Below are positions 19,001-27,942 of a stretch of 64,000 bases of DNA, one piece after another. Below the pieces are notes generated by a model, which did no database searches, was not told the origin of the DNA, and saw nothing but the letters and a program-made list of their open reading frames with translations. The position numbers and the translations under genes are program-made. The DNA is taken from the NCBI GenBank assembly GCA_021773565.1, contig JAJFJZ010000008.1, forward strand, positions 62,001 to 126,000, read 5' to 3'. Origin of the DNA: Gammaproteobacteria bacterium. Lineage in GTDB: Bacteria; Pseudomonadota; Gammaproteobacteria; Pseudomonadales; Azotimanducaceae. Within the stretch, counting starts at the first letter, position 1; every line of letters begins with the position of its first letter.

Positions 19001-19789
19001 ATGAGTAACGAAACATTGATGGCACTTGCAAAGGGTCTTGCCGGTGGGGGTATCAAAGTGGTTGATTTAAGTACTACTCTTCAGCCGAGTACGCCCACCT
19101 TACAATTACCACCCGAGTTTGGCTGGGGCGTGTCATGGCCCTTTCATATCGAAGAAATATCACGGTATGACGACAGGGGCCCTGCCTGGTACTGGAATAA
19201 TTTTAAGTGTGGAGAGCACACGGGTACGCATTTTGATGCGCCAATTCACTGGGTTTCAGGCCAGGATTTTGAAGCGCATGCCACCGACACATTACCCGCC
19301 GAGCGGTTTATTGCACCTGCTTGTGTCATAGACGCAGCAGCCGAATCCTCAGCAAACCCGGATTTTCTGATATCAGTAGACTTTATTAAGGCCTGGGAAG
19401 CACAGCATGGCGAAATAGAGGCAGGATCATGGCTTTTGTATCGCACTGACTGGTCAAAAAAGACCAGTAATGAAGCCTACCTGAACATGGCTGAAGATGG
19501 GGCCCATACTCCTGGATGGGAACCGGAAGCAGTGGTATTTTTGACCACTGAACGTAATGTTTGTGGTATTGGGGTAGAAACAGTGGGTACCGACGGAGGC
19601 CAGGCGGCGGGGCAGGAACCTATGTTCCCCTGTCATAATCTGTTGCACGGGGCGAACAAGTGCGGCCTTGCCGGACTATGCAACCTGGATTTACTGCCAC
19701 CGAAGGGTGCAGTGATAATTGCGCCACCCCTGAAGATAAAGGAAGGCTCCGGAAGCCCTACGCGTGTGCTTGCACTGGTTGCTTCCTGA
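19001..19789 (+). CDS. Cyclase-family metal hydrolase, isatin hydrolase-like
   Basis: 262 residues from an ATG preceded by GGGAG; a frame extension to 18938 lacks such a site. The metal motif of the cyclase/KynB superfamily, HxGTHxDxPxH, is present as HTGTHFDAPIHW (His73, His77, Asp79, His83), and HNLLHGANKCGLAGLCNL near the end is typical of the family. Members hydrolyse cyclic amides or aryl formamides with a divalent metal: isatin hydrolase makes isatinate, and kynurenine formamidase makes kynurenine. The length and the neighbours (2-oxoacid oxidoreductase and anthraniloyl-CoA enzyme) favour isatin. It is the first gene of an operon with iorA- and iorB-like genes and lies downstream of the O4 palindrome. 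Confidence 0.85.
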   Translation: MSNETLMALAKGLAGGGIKVVDLSTTLQPSTPTLQLPPEFGWGVSWPFHIEEISRYDDRGPAWYWNNFKCGEHTGTHFDAPIHWVSGQDFEAHATDTLPAERFIAPACVIDAAAESSANPDFLISVDFIKAWEAQHGEIEAGSWLLYRTDWSKKTSNEAYLNMAEDGAHTPGWEPEAVVFLTTERNVCGIGVETVGTDGGQAAGQEPMFPCHNLLHGANKCGLAGLCNLDLLPPKGAVIIAPPLKIKEGSGSPTRVLALVAS

Positions 19790-19807
19790 GTGAGAGGAGC
19801 CTGATCT

Positions 19808-21988
19808 ATGGCCGAACGCTCATTTGAATCCGAAGTTTTAAAACTTCGGGCAGGCAAAGGCGATGTGTTCAGGGGCGAAGGAATACTTGCCGTAACAAAG
19901 GCGCTTCTGCAGTCCGGCGTTGCTTACGTAGGCGGGTATCAGGGCTCCCCGATCTCTCACCTGATGGATGTCCTGAACGATGCCAGGGACATATTAAAAG
20001 AGCTTGGTGTGCATTTTGAATCCAGTGGCAGTGAAGCAACTGCTGCTGCTATGTTAAGTGCGTCCATCAACTATCCACTGCGGGGAGCCGTTACGTGGAA
20101 ATCTGTTGTCGGCACTAACGTAGCATCCGACGCCCTGTCAAATCTGGCTTCCTCAGGGGTTACTGGTGGGGCAATGGTCATCGTTGGAGAAGACTACGGA
20201 GAAGGGTCGAGCATCATGCAGGAGCGCACTTACGCTTTTGCGATGAAAGCCCAGATGTGGTTGCTGGATCCGAGACCCAACCTCAACAGTATGGTGGACA
20301 TGGTTGAGCACGGTTTTCGACTTTCTGAAGCAAGCTCCACCCCCGTGTTCTACATGATGCGAATTCGTGAGTGTCACGTGACGGGAGAATTTATCGCCGG
20401 AGACAATATTGCTCCGACGTACAGCAGTCAAAACAAGGTTAAACCCAAAAGGGAGGCGGAAAAAATAATTCTGCCTCCCAACGTTTATGATCAGGAGCAG
20501 GAAAAAGTTGCAACCCGTTGGCCGGCGGCTATTCAGTATATTCGTGACAATGCTCTAAACGAGTTCTTTCCCGGTAAGTATGATGAAGTGGGCATTATAA
20601 CTTGCGGGGGCAGCTACAACACTGTGATCCGAGCGCTCGAGCGACAGGGTCTTGCGGATTGTTTTGGAAATACAGACGTACCAATTTATGTACTCAATGT
20701 AGCGTACCCGCTTTTACCGGAAGAAGTGATTGGCTTTTGCGAGCGTAAAAAGCGCGTGCTTCTTATTGAGGAAGGCCAACCGGAATATATTGAACACAGT
20801 ATGTTCAGCATCCTTCGCAAGGCCGATATTGATACGCGTTTATATGGTAAGGAAATTTTACCTGGCGCGGGCGAATACACCGGTCAAATCGTTCTGCTTG
20901 GTCTTACGGAGTTTTTGGAACAATACCCGGTCGAGGGTCTGCATCTGCAATTATCAAGTGCGCAGGTGCGTGATTTTCAGAACGTGCTTACTATAGAAGA
21001 TAACAAGCTGCTAACTGAAAATGTTCCACCCAGACCGTCGGGACTGTGTACAGGCTGTCCAGAGCGCCCGATGTTTTCTGCAATTAAACAGGTGCAGAAA
21101 GACCTCGGTGAGTTCCACATCTCCTCCGACATTGGCTGCCATTCTTTTGCGACACTTGCGCCGTTTAATCTGGGCAATACCATTATGGGTTATGGCTTGT
21201 CGCTGGCAAGTTCATCCAGTATACGCACGGCATTGCCCCACAAGGCCATCAGTATTATGGGAGACGGTGGTTTCTGGCACAATGGTTTGACCAGTGGTGT
21301 TACCAGTGCCGTTTTCAATAAACACGATGGTGTGCTGATCATTGTAAATAACGGCTACGCTGCAGCTACCGGTGGTCAGGCTATTCCCTCGCTGGTACAA
21401 CCCAATCGCCTGATCGCCACGACAATGGATACTGATAAGGCCAACAGGCTGGACAATCAGCCTATCGATGAAGCCTGCCGTGGCGCGGGGGTGAAATGGA
21501 TAAGAACTGTCAGCACTTATAGCATAGATAAAATGAAAGCTACTCTGCGTGAAGCCTTAACTACAGACGAGCCCGGGCTTAAGGTAATCATTGCCGAAGG
21601 CGAGTGTATGTTGAATCGGCAGCGCCGGATCAAACCCCTGATTAAAAAGTCCATCAATGACGGGCGCCGAACCTTGCGTTCCAGATTCGTCATAGATAGT
21701 GAAACCTGTACCGGTGACCATGCCTGCATAAGATTATCCGGCTGCCCTTCGCTAACAATCAAACCCAACCCGGATCCACTGCGTGAAGACCCTGTGAGTT
21801 ATGTCGACAACAGTTGTGTTGGGTGTGGCGTATGTGGGGAGAATGTGCACTCGGCTGTGCTTTGTCCCTCTTTTTCGCGGGTGGATTTATTATACAATCC
21901 AAATACCTGGGACCGTTTTATTGCCCGAGTTCGACGACGCCTGATTTCCTGGATGCAGAACGATAGATTAACGACAAATTCCCTGTGA
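19808..21988 (+). CDS. 2-Oxoacid:ferredoxin oxidoreductase, IorA-like subunit
   Basis: 726 residues, close to the indolepyruvate ferredoxin oxidoreductase alpha subunit in domain order. An N-terminal pyrimidine-binding domain (GGYQGSPISHLMD, FESSGSEATAAAML) is followed by a thiamine-diphosphate domain (CTGCPERP, then GDG at residues 485-487 and IVNNGYAAATGGQ) and an iron-sulfur tail. The tail has one four-cysteine set (CVGCGVCGENVHSAVLCP, from residue 670) and a first set with only three cysteines (Cys634 onward). It would convert a 2-oxoacid plus CoA to acyl-CoA, CO2 and reduced acceptor. Placed between a cyclase and an IorB-like gene, it is a candidate for turning isatinate (2-aminophenylglyoxylate) into anthraniloyl-CoA. 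Indolepyruvate is the alternative substrate. Confidence 0.88.
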   Translation: MAERSFESEVLKLRAGKGDVFRGEGILAVTKALLQSGVAYVGGYQGSPISHLMDVLNDARDILKELGVHFESSGSEATAAAMLSASINYPLRGAVTWKSVVGTNVASDALSNLASSGVTGGAMVIVGEDYGEGSSIMQERTYAFAMKAQMWLLDPRPNLNSMVDMVEHGFRLSEASSTPVFYMMRIRECHVTGEFIAGDNIAPTYSSQNKVKPKREAEKIILPPNVYDQEQEKVATRWPAAIQYIRDNALNEFFPGKYDEVGIITCGGSYNTVIRALERQGLADCFGNTDVPIYVLNVAYPLLPEEVIGFCERKKRVLLIEEGQPEYIEHSMFSILRKADIDTRLYGKEILPGAGEYTGQIVLLGLTEFLEQYPVEGLHLQLSSAQVRDFQNVLTIEDNKLLTENVPPRPSGLCTGCPERPMFSAIKQVQKDLGEFHISSDIGCHSFATLAPFNLGNTIMGYGLSLASSSSIRTALPHKAISIMGDGGFWHNGLTSGVTSAVFNKHDGVLIIVNNGYAAATGGQAIPSLVQPNRLIATTMDTDKANRLDNQPIDEACRGAGVKWIRTVSTYSIDKMKATLREALTTDEPGLKVIIAEGECMLNRQRRIKPLIKKSINDGRRTLRSRFVIDSETCTGDHACIRLSGCPSLTIKPNPDPLREDPVSYVDNSCVGCGVCGENVHSAVLCPSFSRVDLLYNPNTWDRFIARVRRRLISWMQNDRLTTNSL

Positions 21989-23505
21989 GAAAGACAACAC
22001 AACCAATTAAAATGGTGGCCGCAGCACTTGGGGGTGAAGGTGGTGGTGTGTTTACCAATTGGGTGATCGACGTAGCGCAAGCTAACAACTGGTTGTGCCA
22101 GACCACTTCCCTTGCAGGCGTTGCGCAACGAACCGGAGCGACTATTTACTATCTTGAACTATTCCCGCGTGCAGAAGCTGTAAGCGAACAACCTGTGTTG
22201 TCGCTGTTTCCCGCCCAGGGAGACATAGATATTACCATTACTTCTGAAATCGCCGAAGCAGGGCGGATGATTGAGCGTGGCTTCGTAAGCAAAGACAAAA
22301 CTACACTTATCTCCTCCAGCCATCGGGTGTATGGCATCAGTGAAAAATCGGATTTGGGCGATGGTTCGATTGATGCCAGTGAATTGATTGCACTTGCTAA
22401 ACGATACGCAAAACGTTTTGTACACTACGACATGGCGCAGCTGGCGAATGCGCATCAGTCTGTTATCAGCTCCGTTATGCTGGGAGCACTGGCGGCCTCT
22501 GATGTTTTACCCTTTGATAAAGCAAGTTATGAAGTAGCGATCCGTGAAAGCGAAAAATCCGTAACCAGTAATTTGTCTGCCTTTAATGCAAGTTATGAGC
22601 GCGCACGTGCACCTGCCGCTATTGTCGAAAGCTTTGATCCCGTACAAAGGGAAGCTGAGTTTGTGTTTCCGGATGCCAGAACGGAAGGGGGAAAAGCGCT
22701 GTTTAAACATGCGCAGATGTATGAGCCGAGCTTACACGAGCTGCTCTATCACGCAATTGTAAAACTGGTGGACTATCAGGACCTTGCATATGCCCGGCAG
22801 TACCTGGATCAGCTGGACAGCATAAGTAAGCTGGATAATGGCAATTCCAATGTCGCCATAACCCGCCACGTTGCGAGATATTTGGCTCTGTGGATGTGTT
22901 ACGAAGATATTCCTCGCGTTGCACAACTGAAAACCCGTGTGGCTCGCGGTGACTCTATTCGTGAAGAAGTACGTGCTGAAGACCAACAGATAATATATGT
23001 GGCAGAGTTTTTCAGGCCCCGTGTAGAGGAAGTGTGCGCGATGTTGCCCGTAGGGCTCGCATCTGCAATTTTAAACAGTCGCATAATGTTTGGCTTTGTC
23101 AATTTTTTTATGGGTGGGCGCAAGCTGCGCACCGACACCGTGAGTATGTTTGCCTTGTTGACCTTGCTGGCAAAAATGCGCCGGTTTCGTCGTGGTAGTT
23201 TGGGTTATCTGCAGGAACAAACGCGCATAGGCCACTGGCTGGAAGCGGTCCGTGTGTTGGCATCACACGATCAGGAAGCGGCGATTGAACTTGCGGCCTG
23301 TGGTCGGCTGATTAAAGGTTACGGAGATACCCGGCATCGTACGACTCTACAAATGTCGAAAATAGTTCAACGCATTCAGAATGTCGCAGATACAAATGGC
23401 AACAGGAGTTGGCCATCGGCGGCGGAACTTGTTCGATTACGGGAGGCGGCCTTCGCTGGTGACGATAACGTTGCGTTTGAGGAAGCGCTTGCGGTGCAGA
23501 GTTAG
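21985..23505 (+). CDS. 2-Oxoacid:ferredoxin oxidoreductase, extended IorB-like subunit
   Basis: 506 residues, starting at a GTG that overlaps the IorA-like stop codon by four bases (GTGA), so translation is coupled. The first 190 residues are the gamma/beta-type domain of IorB (AALGGEGGGVFTNWVIDVA, QRTGATIYYLELFP). About 300 further residues form a helical C-terminal region resembling the extra domain of fused aerobic indolepyruvate oxidoreductases. Ordinary IorB is about 200 residues long. It ends six bases from the convergent flavin oxidoreductase gene. It should form one enzyme with the upstream subunit. Confidence 0.86.
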   Translation: MRKTTQPIKMVAAALGGEGGGVFTNWVIDVAQANNWLCQTTSLAGVAQRTGATIYYLELFPRAEAVSEQPVLSLFPAQGDIDITITSEIAEAGRMIERGFVSKDKTTLISSSHRVYGISEKSDLGDGSIDASELIALAKRYAKRFVHYDMAQLANAHQSVISSVMLGALAASDVLPFDKASYEVAIRESEKSVTSNLSAFNASYERARAPAAIVESFDPVQREAEFVFPDARTEGGKALFKHAQMYEPSLHELLYHAIVKLVDYQDLAYARQYLDQLDSISKLDNGNSNVAITRHVARYLALWMCYEDIPRVAQLKTRVARGDSIREEVRAEDQQIIYVAEFFRPRVEEVCAMLPVGLASAILNSRIMFGFVNFFMGGRKLRTDTVSMFALLTLLAKMRRFRRGSLGYLQEQTRIGHWLEAVRVLASHDQEAAIELAACGRLIKGYGDTRHRTTLQMSKIVQRIQNVADTNGNRSWPSAAELVRLREAAFAGDDNVAFEEALAVQS

Positions 23506-23511
23506 GACAGC

Positions 23512-24981
23512 TTACCTATTGACAGGCGGCAACCACATCGGTGCAAGCAAACGACGCTTGCCGTCGTGAGATTTATCAATACCTGGCTGTTCCAGGTTTT
23601 CCCGATCCCACAATTCGCAGGTAACCTGCTTGTGCTTCTGATCCAGACCTTCACAGTAATTTGTGTATTTGCACAAGCGCACTTGATTGCCAAGGCCGAG
23701 CTTCACTTTTTGAAACCAGTCCGGATCTGCCAGGGCCTGGCGTGCAAACCCGACAATGTCGGCCTTATTCTGTTTTAACAGCGATTCAGCCTGGTAAAAA
23801 CCGTATTGCCCACCCGCTAGTACGACGGGGGTATTCAAGCCATTTTGATGCAAAAGTTCACGTATCAGGGAAACAGGTTCAACGTTACGCCCAAATGGGC
23901 CCTGCGCATCCGAGATATAACTTGGCATGCATTCATAACCACTACGTCCCGTATACGGGTACACCGCACCACCCACTCTGGGTTGTTTGGCATCGTCAAA
24001 TTTGCCACCTCTGGAAACAGATAGGAAATCCATTCCGGCGTCTGCCAAAGCTTTGGCAATGAGACAGGCTTCGTGTACCCGTGTACCGTGATTGATTATT
24101 TCATCGCTTAGGAATCGACATCCAACAACGAAGTTTTTCGAACAGGATTTACGAACAGCCTGGTAAACTTCAAGGGGCAAACGCAAGCGGCCTTTAAGAG
24201 TGTTGCCATATCCGTCCTTCCGGGTATTGGTGGCAGATAGATATGATGCCATGGTATAGGCATGTGCATAGTGTAGTTCGACGCCATCAAATCCTGCGAT
24301 TTCTGCTCTTCGGGCTGCCGCGGAAAACAGCTGCGGTAATAGTTCTGGCAGCCGGGCGATATGAGACAGGTGCGTATCTGTTATTCGTTCGCGATAGCCG
24401 TATTGCAGGTCTTCCCATTCTTTTGCACTGAGAACAGACTCCAGTTGTTCGAGTGAGAGTGCCTTTAAAGCAGAGCGAAGAGCAGATTCGTTTTTGGCGT
24501 CAAGCGGTGAGGGTAGTGCAGTATAGTGTTCCGGCCGAATGGTCAGGTGTCGATCCAGATACTTTGTTGGGTCTGGCCTGCGGCGTATTTGAAGAAAATC
24601 TATTATCTGTATAAGAACACGAGTCTCACCCTTGCTGGCGCGTTTAATGGTGTCTACCAGACTGGTTAGCCCCGCAAGGTATTTATCGCTGCTGATACGT
24701 AGCAGGGGGCCACTGGGAATATCGCGGATGCCAGTAGCTTCCACAACGATCAGGCCGGGTTTGCCGCGGGCGAATCGTTCGTACCATGCCAGCACGTCTT
24801 CTGTGACATCGCCGTTTTCGTTGGACCTCCATGGCACCATTGCGGGCACCCAGGTTCGCGAGTCAAGTTTCATGGGACCAACCTGAATCGGGCTGAACAG
24901 TTGGCTATCTTCTGCCTCTTTGGCAGTCGGCCATTGGTCCTCTACAACGGTGTATTTAATACGTTCCTGTGGTTTCCACAT
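23512..24981 (-). CDS. Old-yellow-enzyme family NADH:flavin oxidoreductase
   Basis: 489 residues with an FMN TIM barrel: FDGVELHYAHAYTMASYLS holds the His-x-x-His pair that binds substrate carbonyls, followed by the NTRKDGYGNTLKGR variant of the usual YGGS motif, and GFARQALADPDW. Between the early barrel strands and this motif lies an insert of about 50 polar residues (near 130-180) not found in small OYEs. A C-terminal tail carries CKYTNYC and a third cysteine (VTCELW), reminiscent of the iron-sulfur segment of 2,4-dienoyl-CoA reductases, but with too few cysteines to be certain. The operator at 25011 lies 30 bp upstream, so it likely belongs to the MarR regulon and may reduce an unsaturated ring intermediate. 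Confidence 0.87.
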   Translation of the reverse strand: MWKPQERIKYTVVEDQWPTAKEAEDSQLFSPIQVGPMKLDSRTWVPAMVPWRSNENGDVTEDVLAWYERFARGKPGLIVVEATGIRDIPSGPLLRISSDKYLAGLTSLVDTIKRASKGETRVLIQIIDFLQIRRRPDPTKYLDRHLTIRPEHYTALPSPLDAKNESALRSALKALSLEQLESVLSAKEWEDLQYGYRERITDTHLSHIARLPELLPQLFSAAARRAEIAGFDGVELHYAHAYTMASYLSATNTRKDGYGNTLKGRLRLPLEVYQAVRKSCSKNFVVGCRFLSDEIINHGTRVHEACLIAKALADAGMDFLSVSRGGKFDDAKQPRVGGAVYPYTGRSGYECMPSYISDAQGPFGRNVEPVSLIRELLHQNGLNTPVVLAGGQYGFYQAESLLKQNKADIVGFARQALADPDWFQKVKLGLGNQVRLCKYTNYCEGLDQKHKQVTCELWDRENLEQPGIDKSHDGKRRLLAPMWLPPVNR

Positions 24982-25010
24982 AGGGTGATTGCTGCGGGGG
25001 TTGAACCATA

Positions 25011-25028
25011 CATTTTATATATAAAATG
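25011..25028. promoter_or_regulatory. Putative MarR operator O5 (CATTTTATATATAAAATG)
   Basis: A perfect 18-bp palindrome whose inner 16 bp fit ATTTTA-N4-TAAAAT. It lies between the MHS transporter and the old-yellow-enzyme gene, 30 bp before the start codon of the latter. Confidence 0.7.
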
Positions 25029-25078
25029 ATTTCCCGCAACAGGCAGCCTTTATGAAATGAAAAGGGTGATTACCCGTG

Positions 25079-26431
25079 TCAGCGTGCTGCACCGGCTTTG
25101 TCTAAATCAGTACCGTGGGTTTCGGTCAGCATTTTCACGGAAATCAGCGTCAACAGACAGGCAATTGCAATGTATATCGAAATGAAAACAGTCCCGAACT
25201 CGCTCCACAGTGCCGTTGCTATAAGCGGTGCCAAAGCACCCCCAAGAATAGCGCCCAATTGATATCCCAGTGAAGCGCCGGAATAGCGTACATGGGTACT
25301 AAACAGCTCGGTTAAAAACGCGGCCTGGGGACCATACATCATACCTACGAATATTTGCCCGCCGGAAACTGCGACGATAATCCATAAAAAGCTACCGGTA
25401 TCGATGAGTGGAAAAATGGCGAAGGCCCATATGCCACACAAAACCGCACCCAACATGTAGATGCCACGCCGACCATGGCGATCGGAATAGGCAGATGCCC
25501 AGAACAGAACCGGAATTTGCACAAATGAGGCTATAAGAACCGCAGTGAGGATCATTTCACGCGACAAATTCAGGCCCTGTGCATTGGTGCCATAAGCAAC
25601 AACAAATGCGATCAGGATGTAGAAAGTGACCTGCACTGCGAGAAACGCGCCGGCCGCCAACAGTATTTGTCTGGGGTGAGACTGGATCACTTCCAGCACG
25701 GGCGATTTTTTCTCAAGTACTATTTCAGTTTTATCGGAACGCAATCGGGTATCGTGTTCTTTTGCCAGCGCCTTGAATGCGGGAGTGTCTTCAAGATGCA
25801 GTTGAACGTACAGGCTGATGCCTATCAGAATAACACTTAGAAGAAAGGGTATACGCCAACCCCAGCTCATAAACTGCTCATCTGAAACCAGGGCGCCAAC
25901 GGCAAGGAAAGCAAAATTTGCCAGTATAAGTCCACAGGGCGCGCCCGCCTGTGCAAACGCTCCATAAAAACCACGTTTGTTTTCCGGTGCGCTTTCTGTA
26001 ACAAGCAACATAGCCCCGCCCCACTGACCGCCTACTGCCAGACCCTGGGTGAATCTCAGCAGAGTGAGTAATATGGGAGCGATCGGCCCAGCGAGCGCGT
26101 AGGTAGGCAAACACCCAATGAGTGTGGTTGCGATTCCCATCATCATCAGCGCGGTAACGAGTGCTGCTTTTCGACCAAAGCGATCACCATAGTGGCCAAA
26201 AACAATACCTCCGATTGGACGGGCCACAAAACCCACGGCCAGTGTGCCAAAAGCAGCAATCAGTCCAACCAGCGGAGGCATTGTTTCCGGAAAAAATGCC
26301 GTCGGGAACACGAGTGCAGCCGCTGTACCGTATATAAAAAAGTCGTACCACTCGATACTGGTACCCGCAAGGGACGTCATCGCGACCTTGCGCATATTTT
26401 TTTCCGGTACAGGCGCTGTGTGTGCAGTCAT
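25079..26431 (-). CDS. MFS transporter of the metabolite:H+ symporter (MHS) family
   Basis: 450 residues from an ATG with AAGGA seven bases upstream; the frame opens five codons earlier at a TTG. Twelve membrane helices and the family loops GHYGDRFGRKAAL (between helices 2 and 3) and RFTQGLAVGGQWGGA (helix 4) are clear, placing it with ProP/ShiA/KgtP-type proton symporters for organic acids and betaines. A polar central loop of about 40 residues separates the two halves. It precedes the flavin oxidoreductase gene by 97 bp on the same strand, with operator O5 between, so the two are not simply one transcript. The substrate is probably a carboxylic acid. Confidence 0.89.
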   Translation of the reverse strand: MTAHTAPVPEKNMRKVAMTSLAGTSIEWYDFFIYGTAAALVFPTAFFPETMPPLVGLIAAFGTLAVGFVARPIGGIVFGHYGDRFGRKAALVTALMMMGIATTLIGCLPTYALAGPIAPILLTLLRFTQGLAVGGQWGGAMLLVTESAPENKRGFYGAFAQAGAPCGLILANFAFLAVGALVSDEQFMSWGWRIPFLLSVILIGISLYVQLHLEDTPAFKALAKEHDTRLRSDKTEIVLEKKSPVLEVIQSHPRQILLAAGAFLAVQVTFYILIAFVVAYGTNAQGLNLSREMILTAVLIASFVQIPVLFWASAYSDRHGRRGIYMLGAVLCGIWAFAIFPLIDTGSFLWIIVAVSGGQIFVGMMYGPQAAFLTELFSTHVRYSGASLGYQLGAILGGALAPLIATALWSEFGTVFISIYIAIACLLTLISVKMLTETHGTDLDKAGAAR

Positions 26432-26502
26432 AGTGTGTTCCTTCAAGGTAGATAGGGTTTATGCGGGATTGCGCCTCTGGAGTGGACTAGTGAAATCGGG
26501 CG

Positions 26503-27156
26503 CTAGTTTTTCACGGTCATCATTAGAAAGCCTGAGAACGCTGCATTTGATGGTGACAGACTGCTCTCTACTCTGGTTTTGCCTTCGTTAATCAGCTTGC
26601 GATATTTCTTGTAGAAATCCCAGGTGGGTGTGGGTTTATACACAGGATCATCTATTTCGAAATAACGCAATATGTTTTTGGCGGTCGTGGGTTTTACGAA
26701 AACTTCACGCCGGGGTGCATAGTAAGCCGGAATGATGGTTATCAGGCTCCATTTGGCAAGTTTTTCAGTTTTGAGAATGTCTACCAAAGCGTCAAAGCCT
26801 GCCCGTTGTCTGGATTGTGCCTTGTTGTGTAGCAACTGGCTTAGGGCATTCACCATAAAGGCCTTGTCATGTTCGTTTAGCCCCTTCACAAAGTCTCTGA
26901 ATTTGGGTTTTTCAAACATGGATACCATGGACGAGCGGCTAACCACTTTGACCATGTTTTCGGCTGCTACATGAACGTTGGCGCAGCCCTCAGGAGTAAA
27001 GCACTCTTGTGCCAAACGCGTCATTCGGTCTACGTTGTGACGTTTGCCAATAGTGACCATTGCCGGGTCAGCAAATCCACCAGGATATTGCATTAGAAAT
27101 TCAGCCTGAAGATGTTTAAGCTTCTTCTCATCCAACAAATTTTGGTTCCTCAACAT
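26503..27156 (-). CDS. Conserved-looking protein of unknown function
   Basis: 217 residues that I cannot assign. It is soluble, basic and mostly helical by eye, with no signal peptide; there are two cysteines near residue 53-59 (CFTPEGC), and a tail rich in lysine, tyrosine and proline (PTPTWDFYKKYRKLI). An AAGG element lies just upstream of the ATG. It lies 71 bp before the MHS transporter on the same strand and is divergent from the DUF899 gene across 96 bp, so it may be the first gene of a transcript with the transporter. Confidence 0.7.
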   Translation of the reverse strand: MLRNQNLLDEKKLKHLQAEFLMQYPGGFADPAMVTIGKRHNVDRMTRLAQECFTPEGCANVHVAAENMVKVVSRSSMVSMFEKPKFRDFVKGLNEHDKAFMVNALSQLLHNKAQSRQRAGFDALVDILKTEKLAKWSLITIIPAYYAPRREVFVKPTTAKNILRYFEIDDPVYKPTPTWDFYKKYRKLINEGKTRVESSLSPSNAAFSGFLMMTVKN

Positions 27157-27252
27157 AGTTAACCTTATATTGCGGGTTTAAGTATGCCGTTGGAATGGAA
27201 TACTTGTCTAATCGGCCGGTATTGAGGTTTTTTAACCAACAAGGAGATGACT

Positions 27253-27942
27253 ATGAACCTGGTTGATCGGTCTGAGTGGCTGGAAAAGCGTAAAGAATTA
27301 CTATTGGAAGAAAAACGCTTGTGCCGTGAACAGGAGGCTTTGGCAGCGCAGCGACGTGCTTTGCCGCTCGTCAAAATTGACAAGGATTACCATTTTCAAT
27401 CTACCCGAGGTGAGGTGACGCTTGCCCAGTTGTTTGGCGACTGCTCACAATTGATTGTCTATCATTTTATGTTTGGCGCAGATTGGACGGAGGGATGTCC
27501 GAGCTGTTCTTTTTGGGCAGACAATTACAATGGTGTTGAATGTCATCTAAAAGCGCGCGATACCCAATTGGTGGCCATCGCCAATGCACCACTTGAAAAA
27601 TTGCAGGAATATCGGGAGCGCATGGGGTGGGGATTTGAATTTGTATCAACTCAGGGTAGTAACTTTGGTGCAGATTTTGGGGTGAATTTTTATGATGGTG
27701 ATCAAACAGAACAGCAGCAAGGATACAATTATGGGGGTAAGGTGCACGGTGAGGAACTGCCCGGCCTTAGTGTATTTGTCAGGTTATCCAACGGAACTAT
27801 CGCGCACAGTTACTCAACATACGGTCGCGGGCTTGATGCTCTAAATGGTGCCTATCACATGCTGGATTTAACACCCAAGGGTCGCGATGAGACAGATTTG
27901 CCTTTCACGATGGCCTGGTTAAAAAGAAATGACGAGTACTAG
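27253..27942 (+). CDS. DUF899 family thioredoxin-fold protein
   Basis: 229 residues if translation starts at the second ATG, for which AAGGAG is six bases away; the first ATG at 27247 directly abuts that site. The pattern FMFGADWTEGCPSCSFWADNYNG and the later FEFVSTQGSNFGADFGV are hallmarks of DUF899, a family with a thioredoxin-like fold and a CPSC-type cysteine pair. Its biochemical role is not established. Its last four bases overlap those of the convergent amidohydrolase gene. Confidence 0.85.
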   Translation: MNLVDRSEWLEKRKELLLEEKRLCREQEALAAQRRALPLVKIDKDYHFQSTRGEVTLAQLFGDCSQLIVYHFMFGADWTEGCPSCSFWADNYNGVECHLKARDTQLVAIANAPLEKLQEYRERMGWGFEFVSTQGSNFGADFGVNFYDGDQTEQQQGYNYGGKVHGEELPGLSVFVRLSNGTIAHSYSTYGRGLDALNGAYHMLDLTPKGRDETDLPFTMAWLKRNDEY

